Shown here in pieces: positions 51,858 through 59,194 of a DNA stretch of 64,000 nt (positions are counted from its first letter, which is position 1; every line of letters begins with the position of its first letter). Origin of the DNA: Chitinophaga filiformis (lineage in GTDB: Bacteria > Bacteroidota > Bacteroidia > Chitinophagales > Chitinophagaceae); assembly GCF_900102545.1 (NCBI RefSeq), contig NZ_FNBN01000004.1, positions 420,480 to 484,479 on the forward strand, read 5' to 3'. Made by a program: the position numbers and the translations under genes. Under the pieces are notes generated by a model. The model was given only the letters and a program-made list of their open reading frames with translations. It ran no database searches and had not been told where the DNA came from.

Positions 51858-52579
51858 TTGTTCCTGTTTTTATTGTATTTGTTACTGTGCTTGTTACTGC
51901 TTTTCCCGCCGCTGTTTTTGAACTTGTTCTGCTGGAAGTTCTTGCGTTTGTTACTTCCACTGCCGCCACTACCGCTACCGCTTGTACGAGGCAGGAACTC
52001 AGCGCTTGTATTGAAGTTAGGCGCATTTGCTATTGCAGCTGCACTTGGCGGAGGGGTATAACCCGGCTGGAATTCCAGTTTGCCATCAGTGATGCCGTTT
52101 AACTCCGCCTTGATAGCATCATCATGCACACTTTCTTTGTGCCAGTTGCTATAAGCCAGTTTCATGTAGTTACCTATACATTGGGTGAAACCTTCTTTCT
52201 TTTCGGGATTATCCTCAGCGATTGCTTTATCGATCACCATCTCCAGGTTTTTACCAAAGTGGCGGTTACGGGGATACTTCTTAGGGTATGACAAACGCTC
52301 CGGTTTTGCTCTCAACGTCTCCCTTGTAGGGATAGGATAAGGTGATTCCACATCCAGTTTGAAGTCGGATATCAAAAACAAATGGTCCCATAGTTTATGC
52401 CTGAAGTCCTCCACATTGCGCAGGTGAGGATTCAGCGTACCCATCAGCTCAATCAGTGACATTGCATTCCTTTGACGGTGGTCGGCATCCTCAATACTCA
52501 GCACGTATTCTATCATCTTCTGGATATTCCTGCCGTACTCCTTCATTATCAAATGGTTACGGGTTGTATTGTATTCCAT
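51854..52579 (-). CDS. DUF4290 domain-containing protein
   Basis: The 241-residue protein, started at MEYNTTRNHLIMKEYGRNIQKM (ATG 52577-52579), belongs to the Bacteroidota-specific DUF4290 family, which regularly precedes murA. The first 185 residues are helical (MIEYVLSIEDADHRQRNAMSL). The tail (about 205-241) is low-complexity: Ser/Gly/Asn/Lys-rich with repeated SNKH..NK patterns and looks nucleic-acid-binding. The function is unknown. An N-terminal extension of 55 codons in the same frame is a leader with no family match. Confidence 0.88.
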   Translation of the reverse strand: MEYNTTRNHLIMKEYGRNIQKMIEYVLSIEDADHRQRNAMSLIELMGTLNPHLRNVEDFRHKLWDHLFLISDFKLDVESPYPIPTRETLRAKPERLSYPKKYPRNRHFGKNLEMVIDKAIAEDNPEKKEGFTQCIGNYMKLAYSNWHKESVHDDAIKAELNGITDGKLEFQPGYTPPPSAAAIANAPNFNTSAEFLPRTSGSGSGGSGSNKRKNFQQNKFKNSGGKSSNKHSNKYNKNRNK

Positions 52580-52763
52580 ATGGCTAATTAAAAAATAATA
52601 TCTGTGTAAATTTTGAAAGGTAAGATCTGCTTGCGCATTCACAAAGCAACAAAAAGCTGATTGGAGAACATCTTTGTAACTGGTCTCGTTCCAGTACGGA
52701 ATGACTTTTAATGTGAAAGCTACCGTTCTATGCAAACATACCAAAAATAATACTAATTAAGAA

Positions 52764-53690
52764 TTATTCGAACGCCAGTTTCCCCCAGTTTTCGAGCTCT
52801 TCTTCTGTCCAGATTTCGGGAAAGAATACAATCCGCTTATGGCGGGGAGGCAGGTATTGCTGCCAGTTGGTGCCGCCGGTAGCTGCAATGTCCTCCGGCT
52901 TGCGGTTCAGGTATCTCACGGCAGACTTATAATGCATCAGCGGCCATTTCACATTAATATTCAGGTCGTATTCCTTCAGCAGCGGCATTACCTCCTGCTG
53001 CTCTTCCGGAGATAGCTGTTTATATCGCAACTGCATGTTGTTCTCCCGGTAACGCTCGGCCAGGAACAGGAACTCGTGCATATATTTCTGTTCGAACTGC
53101 CGCAAGGTCAGCGTTTTCTTGCCGGTAGCCAGCTCTGTGGCGCCGCTGCGCCAATAGATATTATCCAGTACTTCAGACAGCTCACTGGCTCTTAAGCCTT
53201 CCCGTTGCGGTTCATACACGAGGTTTACCAGGGCCGTAGAACAGATCTCTATCTTTCGGAATTGTCCGCTCTGAAAGCCGCTGGCTGGCAATAGCGCCAT
53301 CCTGAACTGCAGGAACTGCTGTTTATCCATTCCATCTACCATGATCTCAAAGGAGTTGATCAGGTTACGGAAATAGTTATTGATACGCTTAAGTTGCGTT
53401 TTGAACAGTTCTGCTGTCAGCACCGGCGCCTGGCATACCTGCTCGATGGCCTGTAATGCCAGTTTGAAATATAGTTCCGTGATCTGGTGGTAAATAATGA
53501 AGATATTCTCATCCGGTATAGGCGTTCGGGGATGCTGCAGGTTTAATAAAACATCCAGTTGGATATAATCCCAGTAGGTAAGGTAATCCGCGTACAGGAG
53601 CCCGTCAAGATAAGAAGAAAGATCCTGACCCATAGCGGCATACTTCTCTTCCAGCCGCTTTATTTTGTCGGCGATTTCAGTTGTAACCAT
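52764..53690 (-). CDS. Tryptophan 2,3-dioxygenase family protein
   Basis: The 308-residue protein has the TDO pattern: YLTYWDYIQLDVLLNLQHPRTPIPDENIFIIYHQITELYFKL near the N-terminus, and a C-terminal block with KWPLMHYKSAVRYL and TGGTNWQQYLP that match the heme-ligand and substrate-loop regions. Typical TDOs cleave the indole ring of tryptophan to N-formylkynurenine with heme. The sequence is divergent, so catalytic competence is likely but not certain. An Lrp-type regulator gene lies upstream on the same strand. Confidence 0.82.
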   Translation of the reverse strand: MVTTEIADKIKRLEEKYAAMGQDLSSYLDGLLYADYLTYWDYIQLDVLLNLQHPRTPIPDENIFIIYHQITELYFKLALQAIEQVCQAPVLTAELFKTQLKRINNYFRNLINSFEIMVDGMDKQQFLQFRMALLPASGFQSGQFRKIEICSTALVNLVYEPQREGLRASELSEVLDNIYWRSGATELATGKKTLTLRQFEQKYMHEFLFLAERYRENNMQLRYKQLSPEEQQEVMPLLKEYDLNINVKWPLMHYKSAVRYLNRKPEDIAATGGTNWQQYLPPRHKRIVFFPEIWTEEELENWGKLAFE

Positions 53691-53783
53691 AAGTAATAAA
53701 ATTAATGATCCCTTCCCGGCTGCCAGATCATATGGATGCTACACTACAAGATAAGCAGACAGGAAGGGGTGGCGGGGGTTCCC

Positions 53784-54251
53784 CTATTCCACAACGTTGA
53801 TTGTGCGGTAAAAGCTTTCTTCCAGTGAAATCAGTGTCTCGGTCCTTTCTATACCTTTTATTTTCTGCAATTCGTCGTGCAGTATCCTTCTCAGTTGGGT
53901 AATATCCTTACAGATAATCTCTGCAAACATGCTATAACTACCGGTGGTGTAGTTTAAACGAACCATTTCAGGGATCTTCCGTAATTCTTTGGCCACAGTG
54001 TCGTACATGGAACTTTTCTCGAGGTAGATACCGATGAAGGCAATAACATCATAACCAATCATTTTTAAATCTACATGCAATTTTGTACCTTTAACGATAC
54101 CCAGTTCTTGCAATTTCTTCATTCTAACGTGGATCGTGCCACCGGAAACGAACAGCTTCTTCCCGAGGTCAGCGTAGGAGATTTCTGCATTATGCATCAT
54201 TTCACTGATGATCTGCAAATCTAGTTTGTCAATATTCAAATTGTGGCTCAT
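53784..54251 (-). CDS. Lrp/AsnC family transcriptional regulator
   Basis: The 155-residue regulator has an N-terminal HTH (residues about 8-60: LDLQIISEMMHNAEISYADLGKKLFVSGGTIHVRMKKLQELGIV) and a C-terminal RAM/ligand-binding domain (about 65-150). Lrp family members respond to amino acids. With a tryptophan-dioxygenase-like gene downstream (93 bases), it may regulate amino-acid catabolism. A promoter (54289-54318) precedes it, in a shared divergent region with the tRNA-like RNA. Confidence 0.93.
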   Translation of the reverse strand: MSHNLNIDKLDLQIISEMMHNAEISYADLGKKLFVSGGTIHVRMKKLQELGIVKGTKLHVDLKMIGYDVIAFIGIYLEKSSMYDTVAKELRKIPEMVRLNYTTGSYSMFAEIICKDITQLRRILHDELQKIKGIERTETLISLEESFYRTINVVE

Positions 54252-54288
54252 TTTTACAATTTGTTTTGGAATGTTTTAAACCTATATG

Positions 54289-54318
54289 CAAATATTTGAA
54301 AAATTTCGAAAATTCAAA
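54289..54318 (-). promoter_or_regulatory. Promoter of the Lrp-family regulator
   Basis: On the minus strand, TTTG (54315-54318), 18 bases, then AATATTTG (54289-54296), one mismatch to the -7 box. The spacer and flanks are AT-rich with palindromic AATTTCGAAAATT sequence, a plausible autoregulatory Lrp site. Confidence 0.5.
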
Positions 54319-54334
54319 AATTTTTCTTAAAAAA

Positions 54335-54366
54335 TTTGCAAGAAAACGGTTATGTCTTTAGATTTG
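54335..54366 (+). promoter_or_regulatory. Consensus promoter upstream of the tRNA-like RNA
   Basis: TTTG (54335-54338), 20 bases, then TAGATTTG (54359-54366): a full match. The predicted start is about 100 bases upstream of the tRNA-like 5' end, so a leader removed by RNase P is expected. Confidence 0.75.
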
Positions 54367-54472
54367 CATCATAATAGTTCTTCAAACGGCAGTTTTCAAC
54401 AAATAGTCAGCCTAAAAACTGAATATAATTAAAAAAACACTGCAAATTATTGAATAACTAGCTCTTTAAAAT

Positions 54473-54614
54473 TGTGGGGTGATGAAACTGGCAGACATGC
54501 CCTCTTGTCTCGGGGGTGGGGATCACAGGATAAACACAACATAATGGGTTGACCACTAATCTTATTTGTGTTGCGGCTAACTGCCTCGTGGAGGTTCGAC
54601 TCCTTCCCCTACAG
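54473..54614 (+). tRNA. tRNA-like RNA with a 73-nt variable arm (class-II-like; function unknown)
   Basis: The sequence folds as a tRNA: acceptor TGTGGGG (54473-54479) with CCCTACA (54607-54613); D-stem ATG/CAT (54482-54484, 54496-54498) with a GG-containing loop; anticodon stem CCCTC/GGGGG (54500-54504, 54512-54516) with loop TTGTCTC (anticodon GTC, T33 present, position 37 T); T-stem GGAGG/CCTTC (54590-54594, 54602-54606) with canonical loop TTCGACT; discriminator G (54614); CCA not encoded. The variable region (54517-54589) is 73 nt instead of 4-24 and folds as stacked helices: GGGG/CCTC, CAG/CTG, AACACAA/TTGTGTT, ATAA/TTAT, TGG/CCA. Leu/Ser-type D-loop with an Asp anticodon is unusual. 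It may not decode. Confidence 0.7.
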
Positions 54615-54623
54615 CGATTTAAA

Positions 54624-54659
54624 AAGCCTGTTCCGTTTAAAGCGGAACAGGCTTTTTTG
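54624..54659 (+). terminator. Terminator of the tRNA-like RNA
   Basis: GCCTGTTCCG (54626-54635) pairs with CGGAACAGGC (54643-54652), perfect 10-bp stem, followed by six T. It begins about 10 bases after the discriminator base. Confidence 0.95.
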
Positions 54660-54814
54660 TTTTTGGAAATAACCCACCTCCTGGCCTGCCTCAGCAGTTC
54701 CTTTCTCAGATATTACATCTTTATCTTCTGTAAAGTTTCTTCTCTTTTAAACAAATACATAATAAGGTATTCAAACAGTCTTTGTAATGCCTTTACCATA
54801 GCCTATTCGGTGAG

Positions 54815-54910
54815 ATAACCCATATATAACCCATATATAAGCCATATATGACCCATATATAACCCATATTTATGAAGATATGGGTTATATATGGGTTATA
54901 TGTGGGTTGA
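54815..54910. repeat. 11-mer array: five direct plus three inverted copies
   Basis: Units of ATAACCCATAT start at 54815, 54826, 54837 (one change), 54848 (one change) and 54859. After TTATGAAG, the inverse unit ATATGGGTTAT follows at 54878, 54889 and (degenerate) 54900. The two halves can fold into a hairpin of about 30 bp. Confidence 0.9.
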
Positions 54911-55061
54911 GGATGATTTATAGATGAGTTACCATAGGGACCCCTTCGATATACAGCAGGTTTGGAAAGGATATTGACGGGGCCAATTCCTCATTGGAGA
55001 GGCCCTATTCAGAAAGTCAAGGCGAAAGTTGAAGGGGCCAGAACGTATTCAACAAAACATG

Positions 55062-55126
55062 ATAGACTCCGGAGGAGTCTTATTGTTTGTAGCCCAGGGT
55101 GATAACCCTGGGGCCAACGGAACCCG
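55062..55126. repeat. REP-like palindromic element, copy B
   Basis: AGACTCC GGA GGAGTCT (55064-55080) is followed by TTTGTAGCCC with the CCCAGGGT..ACCCTGGG hairpin (55093-55112) and GGCCAACGGAACCC. Copy D at the right end of the window has the same parts in inverse orientation. Confidence 0.8.
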
Positions 55127-55186
55127 TGTTTGTATCGCATGAACCAACGGGCCGCGTGTTATAACCCAATGTGATACGCCCCGGGA

Positions 55187-55218
55187 TTTTAGGGCGTCCG
55201 GGGAAAACATTATTTTTG
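55187..55218 (+). promoter_or_regulatory. Promoter of trmB, abutting the ATG
   Basis: TTTT (55187-55190), 20 bases, then TATTTTTG (55211-55218), with the ATG of trmB at 55224. One mismatch in -33 only. A leaderless transcript is predicted. Confidence 0.65.
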
Positions 55219-55223
55219 CAGCG

Positions 55224-55931
55224 ATGGGACAAAAGAAATTACAACGCTTTGCAGAAATTGAGACGTTTCCGAATGTATTGATATACCCGGAAGGCATGCC
55301 TGGAAACTGGCATACGTTCTACAAGAATAACAATCCGCTGACGCTGGAACTGGCCTGTGGTAAAGGAGACTATACACTGGGGCTTGCCCGCCGCTTCCCT
55401 GAAAGGAACTTCCTCGGAGTAGACCTGAAAGGCAACCGTATCTGGCGTGGCGCCAAAACTGCCCTGGAAGAACCAGTACCCAATGCCGGCTTCCTCCGTA
55501 CCCAGATAGATAAAATCGGTAACTATTTCGCCCATGGCGAGGTAGCAGAGATCTGGATCACCTTCCCTGATCCATTCCTGCGCAATTCCAAATCTAAAAA
55601 GCGCCTGACGCATCCCAGGTTCCTGCAGCTGTACCAACCACTACTGGCTAAGGATGGGACAATCAACCTGAAAACAGACTCTGCTGAATTATATGCCTTC
55701 ACACAGGAAGTGATCGCAGCGAGTGGCTGTACCTTAGTAGAAGATATTCCGGATATCTATGCCATGACGGAAGTACCGCCCCTCTTGCAGATAAAGACCT
55801 TCTACGAGGGCATGCACCTGGAAGACGGCCGTACTATCCGCTACCTGAAATTCAGGCTGCCGGAAGCTCCGCTTGACTGGCGCACTATAAAATTACCATC
55901 CGATGCCGAAGCCGTTGCAGGAGAGGATTGA
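55224..55931 (+). CDS. trmB: tRNA (guanine-N7-)-methyltransferase
   Basis: The 235-residue enzyme makes m7G46 in tRNA variable loops using S-adenosylmethionine. The SAM site is LELACGKGDYTLGLARRFP followed by NFLGVDLKGNRIWRGAK. The TrmB signature is WITFPDPFLRNSKSKKRLTHPRF. The tail contains TEVPPLLQIKTFYEGMHLEDGRTIRYLKF. It overlaps the DUF5522 gene by 29 bases. The upstream neighbour is the tRNA-like RNA, whose variable arm is exactly where TrmB acts in normal tRNAs; any link is speculative. Confidence 0.94.
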   Translation: MGQKKLQRFAEIETFPNVLIYPEGMPGNWHTFYKNNNPLTLELACGKGDYTLGLARRFPERNFLGVDLKGNRIWRGAKTALEEPVPNAGFLRTQIDKIGNYFAHGEVAEIWITFPDPFLRNSKSKKRLTHPRFLQLYQPLLAKDGTINLKTDSAELYAFTQEVIAASGCTLVEDIPDIYAMTEVPPLLQIKTFYEGMHLEDGRTIRYLKFRLPEAPLDWRTIKLPSDAEAVAGED

Positions 55932-56112
55932 TTTCTATTACAATGAACACGGCTATATGGTGTTCACTGAACATTTCCTCCTCGAAAGGGGCTACTGCTG
56001 TGGCAATGGCTGCAAACATTGCCCCTACGAATACGAAAAAGTACCCGAGCCCAGACGTACTACCCTCCTTGCCAACCGGCAGGGTAGCAACAAGGAAGAG
56101 CCAGGTAAGTGA
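55903..56112 (+). CDS. DUF5522 family small protein
   Basis: The 69-residue protein has a Cys-rich motif RGYCCGNGCKHCPYEY, characteristic of the DUF5522 family. The four Cys suggest metal binding. The function is unknown. It begins within the end of trmB in a different frame (ATG 55903), and such overlaps indicate a coupled operon. The tail (about 48-69) is charged and unlike the conserved part. Confidence 0.82.
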   Translation: MPKPLQERIDFYYNEHGYMVFTEHFLLERGYCCGNGCKHCPYEYEKVPEPRRTTLLANRQGSNKEEPGK

Positions 56113-56170
56113 TGCAGGAATTACCGGAACCGGCAGGAGCAAGCCTTGACAGGACGCCGTTAGCAGTCCA

Positions 56171-56202
56171 GGTGTTTGTGGCCCGGGGCGCAACTCCGGG
56201 GA
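56171..56202. repeat. REP-like palindromic element, copy C
   Basis: TGTTTGTGGCCCGGGGCGCAACTCCGGGG with stem CCCGGGG / CTCCGGGG is a diverged member of the family. It resembles copy A more than B/D. Confidence 0.65.
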
Positions 56203-56323
56203 CGAGAAAATAAAGGATGGCGGAATATTAAAATTTAAAGCCGTACTTTGGCTTCCGGAAAACAACAGGTACGAGCAGACTAAAACTAAAGCCCCTGGCG
56301 CATACTGTATTAGAATTTATTAT

Positions 56324-56767
56324 ATGTCGGTATTAAAGTTAAAGCTGGACCAGGATCAACTGCTGGAAGATTTCTTCGAATCAACCCATGTTATTGGTAT
56401 TGTGTCTTCCGCCCGCGACTACCAACTGTGCTGGCAGATTAATAACTATATGCACCTTGATTTCCGGGTAAATAATTCCCTGGAAATTAACCTGTCTAAA
56501 AACAACAGGGCATTCTATTTCAGCGTTTTTGAATTTGAAGAGCCGACAAAATCGTCTGTTCATTATTTCTATAATAATCACTGTCAGGCAGAGTTTCTGC
56601 TACCTGAACTGAAGAACGTAGACTATCTCTGGATGGTCAAAGGCGATTATTATCAGTTAGATGACGTTAAGAAATTAATCGATCAATTACGCCACGTAGA
56701 GCTTGTACAATTAGTATCTTTATTGGATATTAGAGAGATTAAAAATAAGATGAACCTCATCTTCTGA
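56324..56767 (+). CDS. IPExxxVDY family protein
   Basis: The 147-residue Bacteroidota-restricted protein is named for its C-terminal motif, here LPELKNVDYLWMVKGDYY. The remainder is predicted alpha/beta with hydrophobic strand-like segments (YQLCWQINNYMHLDFRV, RAFYFSVFEFEE). No function is known. It is separated from the upstream operon by repeat copy C and from the next gene by 77 bases. Confidence 0.85.
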   Translation: MSVLKLKLDQDQLLEDFFESTHVIGIVSSARDYQLCWQINNYMHLDFRVNNSLEINLSKNNRAFYFSVFEFEEPTKSSVHYFYNNHCQAEFLLPELKNVDYLWMVKGDYYQLDDVKKLIDQLRHVELVQLVSLLDIREIKNKMNLIF

Positions 56768-56844
56768 CCGGTATTCCCGGTTTCATTCCTTCACCGAATT
56801 GCACCCGTGAACAAGGCGTTGTTTCATGTTTAAATTCTTTTGTT

Positions 56845-57075
56845 ATGTGGGAAGAAAAAAAGAACCAACTGTATCGTTCCTTCGAATTTAAAAACTTCAG
56901 AGAGGCGTTCGCGTTTATGACAAAAGTTGCCCTTGTTGCTGAAAAAATGGACCATCACCCTAACTGGACAAATGTTTATAATAAGGTTGAAATATACCTG
57001 TGTACACACGATGCGGGGGATGTGATCACCGAAAAAGACCATAAGCTGGCGAAAGCCATAGATGGCTTGTTGTAA
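56845..57075 (+). CDS. 4a-hydroxytetrahydrobiopterin dehydratase (PCD/DCoH)
   Basis: The 76-residue small protein recycles the pterin 4a-carbinolamine. The typical active-site block MDHHPNWTNVYNKVEIYLCTHDAGDVITEKDHKLA contains the conserved His-His, Pro, Asn, Trp and Asp residues. It is shorter at the N-terminus than many PCDs (95-110 residues) but has the complete core. ATG 56845 is the first in frame. It may serve a pterin-dependent hydroxylase encoded elsewhere. Confidence 0.92.
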   Translation: MWEEKKNQLYRSFEFKNFREAFAFMTKVALVAEKMDHHPNWTNVYNKVEIYLCTHDAGDVITEKDHKLAKAIDGLL

Positions 57076-57092
57076 AAATATATTAGCAAACA

Positions 57093-59174
57093 GTGATTCG
57101 TATTTATTTACTTTTCCTGTTGTTTTGTTACTCCATTAATGCTTCGGCGAATACACCCGCAAAAGATACCCTGGTAGCAGATTTCGATCATCTGCATTCA
57201 GCTGTTGATTTGCGGCCGTATGTCATGAGCCTGGAGGATAAAAGGGGATTACTGACACCACAACAGATTGCATCGGCATCATTTAACCACAACTATCACC
57301 TATTCCATGTAGAGAAAAAGCATATTGGAAAAGGCAATAATTGCTGGCTGAAACTGCATGTGAAAAACGCAGGCAGCCATGATTCTGTATTGACACTCTT
57401 TACGGGATGGCATGACGACATGAGCTGGTACGTCCAGAACACTATAGGCAGCAAACCTCGCCTGCTCATGCAAACCGGCCTGATGAAAGATCATGGTGAC
57501 GTTCACCGCTGGGAACATTATGGGTTTAACGTAACAGTACCTCCCGGACAAAACCGTACTTTCTATCTTCATATCAACAATAAGTATTATAACGAGAACG
57601 GGCTGATGCCTGTGCTTTTTAATGCTCTCCAGTACGCAGAGTTCCGTAGCGGACAGCTGGAATATTTCCGGGGAGAAACTATCTTGATCCATGTGTTACT
57701 CGGCATGTTGCTGGTATGCCTGGCCATTGCCGTGATCAACTATATACAGCTGCCGGATAAGTCGTACATGTACTTTGCGGCATATATGCTGGGCCTGATA
57801 TTCTTCTTTACACTGCGACTGGAAAGTCAGCCTTACCAATTGTCTGTGTTCTACCGCTGGCCCATGCTCAAGTATTACTGGGATATCCCGGCACTGTTGT
57901 TCTGCTTTTACCTCATGTACCTGGCATTCGGGAATACCTTTCTGAACCTGCAGGAGCGGTATCCTTTTATGGAGAAGCTGTTTACAGCAGTAGCCGCCAT
58001 CATTGGCGGTATCATCATCATCTGTTTCTACTGTATTGCACAGGAACAATACCAGGTGCCGGTGATGATCTACAGCTATGTATATATTTCTACCTTACTG
58101 CCATTCCTGGTGGTTTTCATAGCACTGGCCAAACGTTCCCGGCATCATCCGCTGGTACGCTTTTTCCTGTTTGGCTCACTCTGCTTTTACATGGCCAGCT
58201 TCGGTTCTTTCATGATGTTGCTCCGTCCGCTGGGACTGATCAATGCACTGGGAGAAATGTCAGCCCCTTCCCTACTCATAGTAGCAGGGGTATTACTACA
58301 ATCCATGTTTTTCCTGGCCGGCCTTAGCTACCGGAATAAACTGGTGCACCATGAAAGAACACGTACACAGGAACTGCTGATCAAACAACTGAATAAGAAT
58401 AAAGAGCTGCAACGCAAGCTGAATGAGCAATTGGAAGAACTGGTAAAAGAGCAGACCACTGAAATATTGCGCAAGAAGCAGGAATTGGAAGAGCAACGTA
58501 AAGCGCACCTGGAGACTGAATACGATAAGAAGCTGACAGAGATAGAACTGAAGGCCATCCGCGCACAGATCAATCCACACTTCATTTTCAATTGCCTGAA
58601 TTCCATTCAGCTGTTTGTGATGCAGCGGGATTTTGAATACGCCCAGAAATACCTGTCCGACTTTTCCTACCTGATCCGGAAAACACTGGATTTCTCCCGG
58701 CGTAATTTTATTTCCCTGGCAGATGAAATTGCCTATCTGAATACTTATCTTGGGTTAGAGAAAATGAGGTTTGAGCATAAGATGGAATACGAGATCATTG
58801 TCGATCCTGCCATTGCCACTTCAGAACTGGAAGTCCCCGCCATGTTGCTACAACCTTATGTAGAAAACGCAGTGAAATACGGGATGACCAACAGTAATTA
58901 TCCGATCGGTAAGCTGCTGATACAATTCAACCAGACAGACCCGGATATGCTGGAATGCCTGATAGAAGACAATGGTATTGGTATTATCCGCTCCAAAACA
59001 TTGCGTACCCTGCCCAAACACCACCAGTCATCAGGCATGGAGATCAGCTTTAACCGTGCCGAATTGCTGAACAAGATGTACAATACAGGCATTCATATCG
59101 ACGTCATAGACAAATCGGAAAATAATAATACAGAAAGTGGTACTATTGTAAGGATCCTGATTCCCCAACTCTAG
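57093..59174 (+). CDS. Sensor histidine kinase (7TMR-DISM, LytS-like)
   Basis: The 693-residue membrane kinase begins with GTG at 57093. A signal peptide (1-20, INASANT) and a periplasmic 7TMR-DISM extracellular domain (about 25-180) are followed by seven predicted helices (about 195-430), a coiled coil (about 430-490: KQLNKNKELQRKLNEQLEELVKEQ) and a His_kinase/HATPase core (about 490-693: AQINPHFIFNCLNSIQLFVM with the phosphoacceptor His; LQPYVENAVKYGM; EDNGIGI). It phosphorylates the LytTR regulator encoded 20 bases downstream. The ligand is unknown. Confidence 0.92.
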   Translation: MIRIYLLFLLFCYSINASANTPAKDTLVADFDHLHSAVDLRPYVMSLEDKRGLLTPQQIASASFNHNYHLFHVEKKHIGKGNNCWLKLHVKNAGSHDSVLTLFTGWHDDMSWYVQNTIGSKPRLLMQTGLMKDHGDVHRWEHYGFNVTVPPGQNRTFYLHINNKYYNENGLMPVLFNALQYAEFRSGQLEYFRGETILIHVLLGMLLVCLAIAVINYIQLPDKSYMYFAAYMLGLIFFFTLRLESQPYQLSVFYRWPMLKYYWDIPALLFCFYLMYLAFGNTFLNLQERYPFMEKLFTAVAAIIGGIIIICFYCIAQEQYQVPVMIYSYVYISTLLPFLVVFIALAKRSRHHPLVRFFLFGSLCFYMASFGSFMMLLRPLGLINALGEMSAPSLLIVAGVLLQSMFFLAGLSYRNKLVHHERTRTQELLIKQLNKNKELQRKLNEQLEELVKEQTTEILRKKQELEEQRKAHLETEYDKKLTEIELKAIRAQINPHFIFNCLNSIQLFVMQRDFEYAQKYLSDFSYLIRKTLDFSRRNFISLADEIAYLNTYLGLEKMRFEHKMEYEIIVDPAIATSELEVPAMLLQPYVENAVKYGMTNSNYPIGKLLIQFNQTDPDMLECLIEDNGIGIIRSKTLRTLPKHHQSSGMEISFNRAELLNKMYNTGIHIDVIDKSENNNTESGTIVRILIPQL

Positions 59175-59194
59175 CCATACAAGCATATTGGACT

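Larger units (their letters stand above)
54252..55223. other. RNA-rich and repeat-rich intergenic region
   Basis: 972 bases between lrp and trmB with no protein gene. From left to right it contains the lrp promoter, a divergent promoter, a tRNA-like RNA with terminator, an 11-mer inverted/direct repeat array, REP-like copy B and the trmB promoter. Confidence 0.8.

Noticed and set aside
54517..54589. The 73-nt insert as a self-splicing intron
   Set aside because: It sits in the variable region rather than in the anticodon loop, is far too short for a group I or II intron and shows no catalytic core elements. It stays possible only as a protein-spliced insert.
54473..54659. tmRNA or SRP RNA
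   Set aside because: It is about 142 nt with full D and anticodon arms, and lacks the tag reading frame of tmRNA and the SRP GGAA/AGCAG core.
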